Shown piece after piece: positions 1-8,584 of a stretch of 64,000 nucleotides of DNA. Origin of the DNA: Streptomyces pluripotens (GTDB taxonomy: Bacteria; Actinomycetota; Actinomycetes; Streptomycetales; Streptomycetaceae); contig NZ_CP021080.1 in NCBI RefSeq assembly GCF_000802245.2, positions 1,984,001 to 2,048,000 on the forward strand, in the 5' to 3' direction. The position numbers and the translations under genes were made by a program. How positions within the stretch are numbered: the stretch's first letter is position 1; each line of letters begins with the position of its first letter. Under the pieces are notes generated by a model, which saw only the letters and a list, made by a program, of their open reading frames with translations, had not been told where the DNA came from and did not search any database.

Positions 1-957
1 GCGGGCTCGGCGTACGCCACGCACGGCGAGCCGCTGATCCCGGTGTACGTCTTCTACTCGATGTTCGGTTTCCAGCGCACCGGCGACCAGTTCTGGCAGA
101 TGGCCGACCAACTGGCGCGCGGATTCGTACTGGGTGCGACCGCCGGACGCACGACGCTGACCGGTGAGGGCCTGCAACACGCAGACGGTCACTCGCAGCT
201 GCTCGCTTCCACCAACCCGGCGTGCGTGGCGTACGACCCGGCGTACGCGTATGAGATCGCGCACATCGTGCAGGACGGTCTGCGCCGCATGTACGGCGGC
301 TCACCCGAACACCCCTACGGCGAGGACGTCTTCTACTACCTCACGGTCTACAACGAGCCCATCCAGCACCCCGCCGAACCGGCGGACGTGGACGTGGAGG
401 GCATCGTCAGGGGCATCCACAAGATCGGGGAGGGCGCAGGCGGCGCGATCCCGGCACAGATCATGGCGTCGGGTGTGGCGGTCCCGTGGGCTCTGGAGGC
501 CCAGCGGATCCTCGCGGCGGAGTGGAACGTCAGGGCCGGCGTGTGGTCCGCGACCTCCTGGAACGAGCTGCGCAGGGAGGCGGTGGAGTGCGAGGAGCAC
601 AATCTGCTGCACCCAGAGGAGGAGCAGCGGGTGCCGTTCGTGACGCGGAAACTCCGCGGTGCCGAGGGCCCGTTCGTCGCCGTGTCCGACTGGATGCGAT
701 CGGTTCCGGACCAGATCGCACGGTGGGTGCCGGGTCCGTACCAGTCGCTCGGCGCGGACGGGTTCGGGTTCGCGGACACCCGGGGTGCGGCGCGCCGGTT
801 CTTCCACATCGACGCCCAGTCGATCGTGGTGGCAGTGCTGACCGAGCTGGCACGCGAGGGCAAGGTGGACCGCTCCGCGCTGAAGCAGGCGATCGACCGT
901 TACCAGCTGCTGGACGTCTCGGCAGCCCATCCTGGTGCGGCGGGCGGCGACGCATGA
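1..957 (+). CDS. aceE: Pyruvate dehydrogenase E1 component, C-terminal part (5' end outside window)
   Basis: This is the last ~318 residues of the homodimeric, thiamine-diphosphate-dependent E1 subunit, which decarboxylates pyruvate and acetylates the E2 lipoyl domain. The reading frame is open from base 1, so the start lies upstream of the window. Recognisable AceE stretches include the transketolase-like segment [16 protein letters not shown], the loop [13 protein letters not shown] and YYLTVYNEP. Homodimeric AceE proteins are about 900 residues long, so roughly one third is present. The gene stops at TGA 955-957. A potassium channel gene follows about 90 bp later with its own promoter, so they are probably separate transcription units. 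Identification is confident; which aceE paralogue it is cannot be told. Confidence 0.95.
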   Translation, partial: AGSAYATHGEPLIPVYVFYSMFGFQRTGDQFWQMADQLARGFVLGATAGRTTLTGEGLQHADGHSQLLASTNPACVAYDPAYAYEIAHIVQDGLRRMYGGSPEHPYGEDVFYYLTVYNEPIQHPAEPADVDVEGIVRGIHKIGEGAGGAIPAQIMASGVAVPWALEAQRILAAEWNVRAGVWSATSWNELRREAVECEEHNLLHPEEEQRVPFVTRKLRGAEGPFVAVSDWMRSVPDQIARWVPGPYQSLGADGFGFADTRGAARRFFHIDAQSIVVAVLTELAREGKVDRSALKQAIDRYQLLDVSAAHPGAAGGDA

Positions 958-1048
958 CACCTGCATGACGTGAGCGGCTCGGTCGAGCGCTGCGGGGCGG
1001 TGGGGGCACGATTCCCCACCGCCCTTACCATTTCTTTACGATGCGGGC

Positions 1049-1792
1049 ATGGAGCGACTTTCGCCGCAGGCGCGCTGGGAACGGTACTCCGAACGACCCC
1101 TGCTGGCACTGACGGTGGCGTTCACCGTCGCGTACGCAGTGCCGATCGTGGACGGTTCCGCGGGATACTCACTGACCGCCATGTGCACCGTCGTGGAGTG
1201 GGTGGTGTGGGGGGCGTTCGCCGTGGACTACGTGATACGGCTGGCGCTGGCACCCCGGCGCGGTGAGTTCGTCCGGCGGCACTGGCCCGACCTGTGCGCC
1301 GTGGTGCTGCCGATCCTCCAGCCACTGCGGCTGTTGCGCCTGGTGTCGACGCTGCTGCTGGTGGGACGGCGAGCGCGGATGGCACCGCAGATTCGACTGA
1401 CCACCTATGTCGTCGGTTCCGTGGTCGGGCTGCTGATGTTCGGCTCGCTCGCGGTGCTGTCCGTGGAACGGGATTCACCGAGGGGGAACATCCGGACGCT
1501 GGGTGATGCGGTGTGGTGGTCATTTACGACGATGACGACCGTCGGATACGGGGATCACGCGCCGACGACCGGCCTTGGCCGGATGATCGCCGTCGGCCTG
1601 ATGCTGTCCGGTATCGCACTGCTGGGCGTGGTGACAGCGAACATCGCCGCGTGGTTCATCTCCCGGTTCGAGAAGGACGACGTGGAGGAGAGGCGCCAGA
1701 CGGAGGCAATCGCCTCTCTGGTCGAGGAGGTTCGGCTCCTGCGGGTGGAAGTGGCCCGACTGGCGGCCCAGCGGGAGGAGCAACGGCCCTGA
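1049..1792 (+). CDS. Voltage-gated-like potassium channel subunit
   Basis: A 247-residue inner-membrane ion channel. The K+ selectivity filter TVGYGD is at about residues 164-169, preceded by a pore helix and followed by a final membrane helix. Hydrophobic segments at about 18-36, 45-65, 80-92 and 120-137 fit an S1-S4-like domain. The segment around residues 93-112 is Arg-rich (RLLRLV...GRRARM) and resembles a reduced voltage sensor. The cytoplasmic C-terminus (about 212-245) is charged and heptad-like, as in tetramerising coiled coils. A -10-like TACGAT ends 6 nt before the ATG, so the mRNA is probably leaderless; this supports ATG 1049. Gating mode is an inference. Confidence 0.9.
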   Translation: MERLSPQARWERYSERPLLALTVAFTVAYAVPIVDGSAGYSLTAMCTVVEWVVWGAFAVDYVIRLALAPRRGEFVRRHWPDLCAVVLPILQPLRLLRLVSTLLLVGRRARMAPQIRLTTYVVGSVVGLLMFGSLAVLSVERDSPRGNIRTLGDAVWWSFTTMTTVGYGDHAPTTGLGRMIAVGLMLSGIALLGVVTANIAAWFISRFEKDDVEERRQTEAIASLVEEVRLLRVEVARLAAQREEQRP

Positions 1793-1980
1793 GGGGGTCG
1801 CGACCGGCGCACGCTGCCCCCTCCGGCAGCGCGCGCCGCGGCCCGGTCGCCCTCCCTCCTATGCCCTGCGGAGGACGTGACCCACTGTGACCTGCGGCGC
1901 GCACCGGAGGCGAGGAATCTTGAGCGACGTCACCCTGATAGGCGAACTTCGGGGGAAAGGCGGAAGGGCAGGAAAGGCCG

Positions 1981-3597
1981 TCAGAGGTGACCGACGCCCG
2001 CACTCCCCTCTGCGCTCGCACCGCGCTTGGTGAGGAGCGCGACGAGGATGGCAACCGCCGCCACGCCCGCCGCGACCAGGGAAGCGAGGCTCATACCGGT
2101 GATGAAGGTGTGATGGGCGACCTCGGTGATCTTCGCGGCGATCGGCGCCGAAGTGCCCTTGGCCACCGGGGCGATGCCCTGCTGGACGAGTTCGGCGGCG
2201 CCCCGGGACCGCTCCGGGGTGAGCTCCGGCAGACCCGCGGCCGCCCAGTTCTCCGGCAGGACGCGGTCGACCTTGGAAGCCATCACCGCGCCCAGCACGG
2301 CCGTACCGAGGCTGCCGCCGATCTGCATCGCGGCCTGTTGGAGACCGCCCGCGACCCCGGAGAGTTCCATCGGCGCGTTTCCGACGATGACCTCCGTGGC
2401 ACCGACCATGACCGGCGCGAGGCCGAGGCCGAGCAGCGCGAACCACACGGACATCCGGCCGCTGCCGGTACCGGCGTCGAGCGTCGACATCCCGTACATG
2501 GCTATCGCGGTCGCGGCCATGCCGCCCGCCAGCGGAATGCGCGGACCCAGCCTGGTGATCGCGGCGCCCGCGAGCGGCGAGCCGACGATCATCATGCCGG
2601 TCAGCGGCAGCAGGTGCAGGCCTGCGTCGACCGGCCGCATGCCGTGGACGTTCTGGAGGTAGAAGGTCACGAAGAACAGGCCGCCCATGAAGGCGATGGC
2701 CATCAGGACCATCAGCACCACGCCCGCCGACAGGGGTACGGAGCGGAACAGGCTCAACGGGATCAGGGGCTCCGCGATCTTCGTCTCCCAGCGGGCGAAG
2801 ACGCCGAAGAAGAGCACCGCGGCGGCGATGAACGCCCAGGTCTTCCCGTCGCCCCAGCCCCACGCCGGGGCCTTGATGAGCGCCCAGACCAGGCAGAACA
2901 TCGCGCCGGAGAGCAGCGCGATGCCCAGGACGTCGAAGGAGCGCGGCGCGTTCTGGGCACGGTGGTCCAGCAGGATCACCGTGCCGAGGAGGAGGGCGAG
3001 CCCACCGACCGGGACGTTGACGAAGAACACCGACTGCCAGTTGACGTGCTCGACGAGGACACCTCCGAGGATCGGTCCGCCGGCGGTCGACGCGCCGATC
3101 ACCATGCCCCAGACCCCGATCGCCATGTTGAGCTTCTCGGCCGGGAAGGTGGCCCGCAGCAGGCCCAGTGCGGCCGGCATCAGCAGCGCACCGAACAGGC
3201 CCTGGAAGACGCGGAAGGTGACGATCGCGGCGATGCTGTCCGACAGGCCGATGGCACCGGAGGCAGCGGCGAAGCCGGTCACGCCGATCAGGAAGATCTG
3301 CCGGTGTCCGAAGCGGTCACCCAGTTTGCCGGCGGTGATCAGGGAAACCGCCAGCGCCAGGAAGTAGGCGTTGGTGATCCATTGCAACTGGGCCCAGCTG
3401 GCATGCAGATCCTTGCCGATCGCCGGGTTGGCGATGGCCACGATGGTGCCGTCGAGGGCCACCATCATGACCCCTACGGCGACGGTGAGGAGGGTGAGCC
3501 ACGGTTGGCCGCGCAGCCCCGTGGGGGCCTGCTCCGACGGGGCCGCGGACGCCCGGTCTCCGGGCTCCGTGGCGTCGATGGTGGTCCGACTAGTCAT
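1981..3597 (-). CDS. DHA2-family MFS drug/proton antiporter
   Basis: A 538-residue major-facilitator exporter of the 14-helix DHA2 (EmrB/QacA) type. The start of helix 1 carries the family signature MVALDGTIVAIANPAI, and the loop 2-3 motif GKLGDRFGHRQ is intact (about residues 91-101). A 30-residue polar N-tail precedes helix 1, and alternating hydrophobic segments run to the C-terminus. It is transcribed divergently from a TetR gene across a 112-bp gap with a palindrome (3647-3659), the classical layout for a regulator controlling an efflux pump. Expected role: proton-driven export of hydrophobic or cationic compounds. Substrate unknown. Confidence 0.92.
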   Translation of the reverse strand: MTSRTTIDATEPGDRASAAPSEQAPTGLRGQPWLTLLTVAVGVMMVALDGTIVAIANPAIGKDLHASWAQLQWITNAYFLALAVSLITAGKLGDRFGHRQIFLIGVTGFAAASGAIGLSDSIAAIVTFRVFQGLFGALLMPAALGLLRATFPAEKLNMAIGVWGMVIGASTAGGPILGGVLVEHVNWQSVFFVNVPVGGLALLLGTVILLDHRAQNAPRSFDVLGIALLSGAMFCLVWALIKAPAWGWGDGKTWAFIAAAVLFFGVFARWETKIAEPLIPLSLFRSVPLSAGVVLMVLMAIAFMGGLFFVTFYLQNVHGMRPVDAGLHLLPLTGMMIVGSPLAGAAITRLGPRIPLAGGMAATAIAMYGMSTLDAGTGSGRMSVWFALLGLGLAPVMVGATEVIVGNAPMELSGVAGGLQQAAMQIGGSLGTAVLGAVMASKVDRVLPENWAAAGLPELTPERSRGAAELVQQGIAPVAKGTSAPIAAKITEVAHHTFITGMSLASLVAAGVAAVAILVALLTKRGASAEGSAGVGHL

Positions 3598-3611
3598 ACC
3601 TTCGAGATTAG

Positions 3612-3634
3612 TGACAGTCGCTGACAGTTGACAG
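3612..3634. repeat. Three TGACAG direct repeats in the exporter/TetR intergenic region
   Basis: The hexamer TGACAG occurs at 3612-3617, 3622-3627 and 3629-3634, close to the exporter start. The first two copies are one helical turn apart (10 bp). They could be a regulator binding array or part of the exporter promoter on the opposite strand. No function is established from sequence. Confidence 0.35.
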
Positions 3635-3646
3635 ACGAATTCACCA

Positions 3647-3659
3647 GTCGGTAACTGAC
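3647..3659. promoter_or_regulatory. Candidate operator between DHA2 exporter and TetR gene
   Basis: The 13-bp element GTCGGTAACTGAC reads GTC-x-GT-x-AC-x-GAC, an interrupted palindrome with two mismatched inner positions. It lies upstream of a -10-like TAGGCT (3674-3679) for the TetR gene and on the other side faces the exporter. Position and symmetry fit a TetR-dimer site controlling both directions. Confidence 0.45.
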
Positions 3660-3709
3660 AAGATGCCGCCGCATAGGCTGGGGCGGTTGGGAGTCACGGG
3701 AGAGATGCC

Positions 3710-4336
3710 ATGGAGACGCTGCGTGAACGCAAGAAGCGGCGTACCCGGGAGGCACTGCTGCGGACCGCTCTCGAACTCTTCACGACCCAGGGGTACGAAC
3801 ACACGACGGTCGACGAGATCGCCGAGGCCGTCGACGTCTCACAGCGCACCTTCTTCCGCTACTTCGCCGGCAAGGAGGACGTGGCCTTCGCCGTCCAGGA
3901 GATGACGGAGGCGCACTTCGTGGCGGCCGTACGCGCGCGCCCGGCGCACGAGGCGCCGATGGAGGCGCTACGGCAGGCGATGCTGGAGGGCTGGGACGCG
4001 ATCCGCGGGACGGTCGAGTCGGCCGTCCCGGTCGAGCTGTATCTGCGCATGTACCGGACGATCGAGTCGACACCCGCACTGCTCGCCGCCCATCTGCTCC
4101 GCTCCGCCGCCACGGAGGAGACGATCGCCCGCCTGCTGGCCGAGCGGGAGGGAGTGGACGTGGACACCGACCTGCGCCCGCGGCTCGCCGTGGCCGTGTT
4201 CGGCGGGGTGATCCGGGTCACCGAACGACAGTGGTCCACAGGCGACGACTTCAGCCTGGAGGCGATCCGCGCGCTCACCGCGTCGTACCTCGATCAGGTG
4301 GGATCAGCGCTGACCGGGCACTGGAGCGCCACCTGA
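3710..4336 (+). CDS. TetR-family transcriptional regulator
   Basis: A 208-residue one-component regulator. The N-terminal DNA-binding domain (about residues 8-55) holds the canonical TetR helix-turn-helix: TVDEIAEAVDVSQRTFFRYF followed by GKEDV. The rest is a helical ligand-binding/dimerisation domain. ATG 3710 follows GGGAGA at a suitable distance. The divergent neighbour is a DHA2 exporter, so the simplest inference is that this protein represses the exporter and itself until a transported compound binds. The ligand cannot be predicted. Confidence 0.92.
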   Translation: METLRERKKRRTREALLRTALELFTTQGYEHTTVDEIAEAVDVSQRTFFRYFAGKEDVAFAVQEMTEAHFVAAVRARPAHEAPMEALRQAMLEGWDAIRGTVESAVPVELYLRMYRTIESTPALLAAHLLRSAATEETIARLLAEREGVDVDTDLRPRLAVAVFGGVIRVTERQWSTGDDFSLEAIRALTASYLDQVGSALTGHWSAT

Positions 4337-4475
4337 GATCGTTGGCAGGGCGATCCAGCGGTCCGGCTGGACAGCGTCCGGCAGATCATCGGCAGAGTGT
4401 TCGGTGTCTACCGAAACGTGATCCCTATCACTCGGTTACCTCGCGACTCTCCCGTTCTCCTAGTGTGTCCTCCCA

Positions 4476-5693
4476 GTGACTTCCTTCGATACCTCCCCAC
4501 CGCTCAACGTCTGGCGGGCGCTACTGGCCCTGGCCGTGGTGTTCGTGATGCTCGCGACCACCGGCTGGACCGCCCTGCGCAGTCACCGCCAGGTGGCCGC
4601 GCTGCAGGCCTCGCTCACCAAGTGGGAGCACGGCCACCTCCACGGACTCCCACTGCCGAGCCCCCAGGCCGGCCCGGAGCGGCTCAGCCGCTTCTTCGCC
4701 TCGCTCACCACCAAGGAGCGCAGCGACCTCGCCCACCGCTACCCGCTCGCGGTCGGCAACATGAACGGCGCCCCCGCCACACTCCGCTACGAGGCCAACC
4801 GCATCGCGCTGGAGCAGGCCCGCGCGGTCGAGGAGAAGCGCATGCATGACCGCCGGCTCAGGCCGGCCGGACAGCGGGACGCGGGCCGCCGGATGCACCG
4901 CTACGAGTCACTGCTGGCCCCAGGCCGACGCATCCTGGCCTTCGATCCCCAGGGTTCGGGCCGAGTGGCCGAGGTGTTCGGGAACCTCGACCGAGCCCAG
5001 CGGATCTCGATCGTCGTGCCCGGCGTCGACACCGACCTGCTCACCTTCCAGAGGACGCATCGCAAGTACAGCGCCCCGGTCGGCATGGCCAGGGCCCTGT
5101 ACGCGGCCGAGCGCACGGCGAGCCCCGCGACCCGTACGGCCGTGATCGCCTGGGCCGACTACACCGCACCGGGTGGGCTCGGCATGGAGGCGGCCACCGG
5201 GTTGCGCGCCGAGGAGGGTGCGGTACGGCTGAACAGCCTGCTGCGCGCCCTGCCCGGCCACGCCCCGGTGTCGGTGTTCTGCCACAGCTACGGCTCTGTG
5301 GTCTGTGGGGTCGCGGCGCACAGGATGTCCCCCCGGGTGGTCGACATGGCCGTTGCCGCGAGTCCCGGCATGCGGGTCACGGACGCTTCCCACCTGGGCA
5401 CCTCGGCCCACGTCTGGGCGATGCGAGATGCCACCGACTGGATTCGGGAGGTGCCGTACCTGGAGTTCGGCGGGCTCGGGCACGGCGCCGACCCGGTGTC
5501 CTCGGCCTTCGGAGCACGGGTGCTGGCCGCGCGGGACGCACAGGGCCACGCAGGCTATTTCCAGCCGGGTACGGACAGCCTGCGCAACCTCGCCGAGGTC
5601 GGAGTGGGCTCGTACGGCGCGGTGACATGTGCACACGAGGATGACCCCTGCCGGGCCGGTTTGCCCGCCGCAACGATGGCCGGACGCGCGTAG
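4476..5693 (+). CDS. DUF1023-type alpha/beta hydrolase, membrane-anchored or secreted
   Basis: A 405-residue protein with one N-terminal hydrophobic helix (about residues 12-32), then a charged linker and a C-terminal alpha/beta-hydrolase domain. The nucleophile elbow is HSYGS, with the serine at about residue 271. The segment VVPGVDTDLLTF before the elbow and the extracellular-looking Cys pair near the C-terminus fit the DUF1023 family of actinobacteria. The GTG at 4476 was chosen because the hydrophobic helix begins soon after it and TAGTGT lies 9 nt upstream. Substrate is unknown; a lipid- or cell-envelope-directed esterase is plausible but unproven. Confidence 0.82.
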   Translation: MTSFDTSPPLNVWRALLALAVVFVMLATTGWTALRSHRQVAALQASLTKWEHGHLHGLPLPSPQAGPERLSRFFASLTTKERSDLAHRYPLAVGNMNGAPATLRYEANRIALEQARAVEEKRMHDRRLRPAGQRDAGRRMHRYESLLAPGRRILAFDPQGSGRVAEVFGNLDRAQRISIVVPGVDTDLLTFQRTHRKYSAPVGMARALYAAERTASPATRTAVIAWADYTAPGGLGMEAATGLRAEEGAVRLNSLLRALPGHAPVSVFCHSYGSVVCGVAAHRMSPRVVDMAVAASPGMRVTDASHLGTSAHVWAMRDATDWIREVPYLEFGGLGHGADPVSSAFGARVLAARDAQGHAGYFQPGTDSLRNLAEVGVGSYGAVTCAHEDDPCRAGLPAATMAGRA

Positions 5694-5759
5694 AAGCAGC
5701 AGGAAGTGCGGTCTGCGCGGGTGGCGACGGAGGAGCACGTGCCGCATACGATGAGCCGC

Positions 5760-6605
5760 ATGGGTGATGTAGTGGCGGGATTTCATGCCGTCTGGGAGTT
5801 CGAATCCGACTCCGTAGTCATCCGCTACGAACGGGGTATTCGAACACCAAGGCTCTTCCAGGCGCTCGGGGAACGGCGTATCCCGCTGTCCGCGATCGAG
5901 GACGTGACGCTCGCTCCGGGCAAGCGCGGCACCGTCGTCCTGTGCCTTGTACCCCGCTCGGGCGCCGACCCGCTGATGGAGGCGGCGGCCGGGCAGCTGA
6001 AGGAGGGCTCCGACCCCTACCGGCTGGTCCTGCCCGTCGAGCGGGAGACCCTGGCCGCGTACTACGCCGACGCACTCAAGGAGCGACTGACCGAGTCCGG
6101 CCCCTCGGACCGGCATCTGATCGCGGCCCCCGAGGCACCGCTGCAGTTCAAGGCGTACGACGGAAAAGCGACCTTCGACGGGACGTCCGTGCAGTTCCGC
6201 TGGTCCTGGACCGGGGCGTCCACGGCAAAGTGGAAGGCCGGCGATCAGAGTTTCCCGGTCACCGCCCTCAGCGGTGTGGAGTGGCGCTCGCCGGAGGTCT
6301 TCGAGGGACATCTGCGGCTGCTTCCGCGCGAGCCCGGGGCGGGCTCGCCGGCCCAGCCGGATCAGGACCCGGCCTCGGTCGTCTTCGGGCTCGGGTACGG
6401 CCCGGTGCACGAGTCGCTGCCGTTCGCGGCGGCGGTGCTCGCGGCGGCCCGGAACCGGCCGGCAGCGGCAGTGACGGTGCCCGCGCGTCGCGATCCCGCC
6501 GACATTGCCGAGCGGATCCGGCACCTCAGCGAGCTGTATCAGGCGGGGTTGGTCACGGACGAGGAGTTCTCCGCCAAGAAGGCGGAGTTGCTGGCCGAGC
6601 TCTGA
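5760..6605 (+). CDS. DUF4429 protein with C-terminal SHOCT segment
   Basis: A 281-residue cytoplasmic protein built from two related beta-rich halves, typical of DUF4429: one starting at GDVVAGFHAVWEF and a second around APLQFKAYDGKATFDG. It ends in a short SHOCT-like helix pair (about residues 250-281: IAERIRHLSELYQAGLVTDE followed by EFSAKKAELL). SHOCT modules are short oligomerisation elements. ATG 5760 is preferred over ATG 5751 because TACGAT (5747-5752) ends 7 nt before it, a leaderless-promoter arrangement, and family members I recall begin near MGDV. No enzymatic function is known for the family. Confidence 0.82.
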   Translation: MGDVVAGFHAVWEFESDSVVIRYERGIRTPRLFQALGERRIPLSAIEDVTLAPGKRGTVVLCLVPRSGADPLMEAAAGQLKEGSDPYRLVLPVERETLAAYYADALKERLTESGPSDRHLIAAPEAPLQFKAYDGKATFDGTSVQFRWSWTGASTAKWKAGDQSFPVTALSGVEWRSPEVFEGHLRLLPREPGAGSPAQPDQDPASVVFGLGYGPVHESLPFAAAVLAAARNRPAAAVTVPARRDPADIAERIRHLSELYQAGLVTDEEFSAKKAELLAEL

Positions 6606-6612
6606 CCGCCCC

Positions 6613-7077
6613 CTAGCGGGTCGCCGTCTTTGCCGCGTAAAAGCCGATCTTCCGGTCGAGGACGGCGAGCGTGTCGCGCAGTTCCGCGATCCTGGCCAGC
6701 ACATCCGTCCGGGTCGACTCCAGCAGCTCCCACCGTTCCGCGTAGGTGTTCTCGCCCTCGCGCACCAATTCCGCGTACCGGACCATGTCCGCCACCGGCA
6801 TGCCGGTCAGCCGCAGCTTGGTCACGAGGTCCAGCCAGTCCAGGTCCCGGTTGCTGTAGCGACGTTGGCCGGTGTGCGAGCGGTCGACGTGCGGCATCAG
6901 GCCGATTCGTTCGTACCAGCGCAAGGTGTGCGCGGTCAGCCCGGTGAACACGACGACCTCACTGATCGTGTAACGGTCCTGGCCGTCCGGACGCGGATGG
7001 CGCGGGGGCGGAGCGGAGCAGATGTCGGCGGGAGTGGCGGTCGCGGTGTCCGCTGGCGTGGTCTGCATCACCGTCAT
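6613..7077 (-). CDS. MerR-family transcriptional regulator
   Basis: A 154-residue regulator with a MerR winged-helix domain at about residues 35-105 (YTISEVVVFTGLTAHTLRWY, then ERIGLMPH and RRYSNRDLDWL). A coiled-coil dimerisation helix follows (about 108-150). There is no cysteine-rich metal-binding loop and only a very short C-terminal extension, so it resembles small-molecule or stress MerR proteins rather than metal sensors. The upstream promoter has the diagnostic 19-bp spacer with a dyad, indicating autoregulation. It ends 8 bp from the convergent DUF4429 gene. The divergent GNAT gene may share control. Confidence 0.9.
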   Translation of the reverse strand: MTVMQTTPADTATATPADICSAPPPRHPRPDGQDRYTISEVVVFTGLTAHTLRWYERIGLMPHVDRSHTGQRRYSNRDLDWLDLVTKLRLTGMPVADMVRYAELVREGENTYAERWELLESTRTDVLARIAELRDTLAVLDRKIGFYAAKTATR

Positions 7078-7083
7078 GCCCCC

Positions 7084-7114
7084 ACGCTATGGCCTTCGAG
7101 TGGACTCCAAGCAA
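7084..7114 (-). promoter_or_regulatory. MerR-type promoter with 19-bp spacer and operator dyad
   Basis: Read on the minus strand: a -35 of TTGCTT (7109-7114), a 19-bp spacer and a -10 of TAGCGT (7084-7089). The dyad CTTGGAGT-CC-ACTCGAAG occupies 7094-7111 with one mismatched pair. Over-long 19-bp spacers are the hallmark of promoters that MerR proteins activate by DNA distortion. The -10 ends 6 nt before the MerR ATG, so the transcript is likely leaderless. Confidence 0.7.
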
Positions 7115-7173
7115 GCCGACCCGGTAAGAAATCCGCAGGACGGGCCCCGGAGCGGGGGACTAGCGTGCGACCC

Positions 7174-7647
7174 ATGACTCCCGTACGCCGGGCCCTGCCC
7201 CGGGATGCCGCCGAAGTACTGCGGTTGCGCCAAGTCATGATCGATTCGATGTCCGAGTCGGGGGGCGGCCCGGCCGACTGGCACGCCGAGTCCCTGCCGA
7301 CGCTCCACGACCGGCTCGCCGAGGACGGCGGGGATTTCGCGGCCTTCGTCGTGGATCATCCGGACCGGCCCGGGGCGCTGGCCGCGCTGGTCGCCGGGAC
7401 GCTCGCATACCGCATCGGCCGGGCCGGCAACCCGCACGGGCGGGTCGGTCACGTCTTCAGTGTCGCGACGGATCCGGACGCCAGGCGGCGGGGGTACGCG
7501 CGCGCCTGCATGCGCGAACTGCTGGAGTGGTTCCGGGCACGCGGAGCCCGGCAGGTCGACCTCAACGCATCCGCCGAGGCCGAGCCGCTGTACGCCTCAC
7601 TGGGTTTCGTGCGCAAGCCGGACCCCTCGATGCGACTGGCCCTGTGA
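7174..7647 (+). CDS. GNAT-family N-acetyltransferase
   Basis: A 157-residue acetyl-CoA-dependent acetyltransferase. The coenzyme-A pyrophosphate loop is the motif A segment VATDPDARRRGYARACMREL (about residues 98-117), followed by motif B LYASLGF. The start ATG 7174 sits 7 nt after TAGCGT (7161-7166), a leaderless-promoter pattern. An open frame extends upstream but lacks the fold. It is divergent from the MerR gene and 19 bp upstream of the serine hydrolase, which appears to have its own promoter. The acceptor substrate is not predictable. Confidence 0.87.
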   Translation: MTPVRRALPRDAAEVLRLRQVMIDSMSESGGGPADWHAESLPTLHDRLAEDGGDFAAFVVDHPDRPGALAALVAGTLAYRIGRAGNPHGRVGHVFSVATDPDARRRGYARACMRELLEWFRARGARQVDLNASAEAEPLYASLGFVRKPDPSMRLAL

Positions 7648-7666
7648 GCCACATAGGCTCGCTGCC

Positions 7667-8494
7667 ATGTCGTTGCAGAGTCTGGCGCTGATCGAGAACT
7701 GGCCCGTCCCCACCGCCGCCGCGGGTGTCGTACGAGCCGATGGGACCGTCCTCGGGGCGCGGGGCCCCGTCGGGCACCGATTCCCGCTGGCCTCGGTCAC
7801 CAAGCCGCTGACTGCCTATGCGGCGCTCGTCGCCTACGAGGAGGGCGCGATCGAGCTGGACGAGCCGGCCGGGCCGCCCGGGTCCACGGTCCGTCATCTG
7901 CTCGCACACACCTCCGGGCTGGCCTTCGACGAGCATCGGGTGATGGCCCCGGCCGGCGAACGTCGGCTGTACTCCAACGCAGGGTTCGAACAACTCGGTG
8001 ACCACATCGCCCGGGCGACGGAGATCCCGTTCGCCGAATATCTGCGACAGGCGGTCCTGGATCCGCTGGGCATGACGTCCACCACACTGGTCGGCTCGCC
8101 CGCCAAGGACGGTGTGTCGTCCGTCGAGGACCTGCTGCGCTTCGCCGCGGAGGTGCAGGCCCCCCGGCTCCTCGACCCTCGTACCGTCGCCGATGCCATG
8201 ACCGTCCAGTACCCGGGCACCAAGGGGGTCCTTCCGGGGTACGGACACCAGAACCCCAACGACTGGGGGCTCGGTTTCGAGATCCGCGACTCCAAGTCGC
8301 CGCACTGGACCGGCTCTTCGTCCTCTCCCCGTACGTTCGGGCACTTCGGGCAGTCCGGTACGTTCCTGTGGATCGACCCGGACGCCGAGGTGGCCGGAGT
8401 GGCCCTGACCGACCGGGCGTTCGGCCCCTGGGCGATCGAGGCGTGGCCGCCCTTCACGGACGCCGTGCTCCGGGAGTCACGCGCCGGACGCTGA
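7667..8494 (+). CDS. Serine hydrolase of the beta-lactamase/PBP4-like family
   Basis: A 275-residue class C beta-lactamase-like protein. The three active-site elements are visible: SVTK at residues 43-46 (nucleophile Ser43), YSN at 102-104, and HFGQSG at about 226-231 in the KTG position. There is no signal peptide, so it is probably a cytoplasmic esterase or peptidase rather than a resistance enzyme. TAGGCT (7654-7659) lies 7 nt before ATG 7667, giving a likely leaderless mRNA. Substrate unknown. Confidence 0.87.
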   Translation: MSLQSLALIENWPVPTAAAGVVRADGTVLGARGPVGHRFPLASVTKPLTAYAALVAYEEGAIELDEPAGPPGSTVRHLLAHTSGLAFDEHRVMAPAGERRLYSNAGFEQLGDHIARATEIPFAEYLRQAVLDPLGMTSTTLVGSPAKDGVSSVEDLLRFAAEVQAPRLLDPRTVADAMTVQYPGTKGVLPGYGHQNPNDWGLGFEIRDSKSPHWTGSSSSPRTFGHFGQSGTFLWIDPDAEVAGVALTDRAFGPWAIEAWPPFTDAVLRESRAGR

Positions 8495-8584
8495 CCGCTG
8501 CCCAACGGCCCGCCGTGACAAGCGGCCCTGTCCGGCCCGGCAACCCGCGAGGGAGCGACTCAGGTGAGCGCGCCTCGGCCGAGG

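Noticed and set aside
4908..6704. A 598-codon minus-strand frame
   Set aside because: It is antisense to the DUF1023 and DUF4429 genes, with the composition of a shadow frame and no ribosome-binding site.
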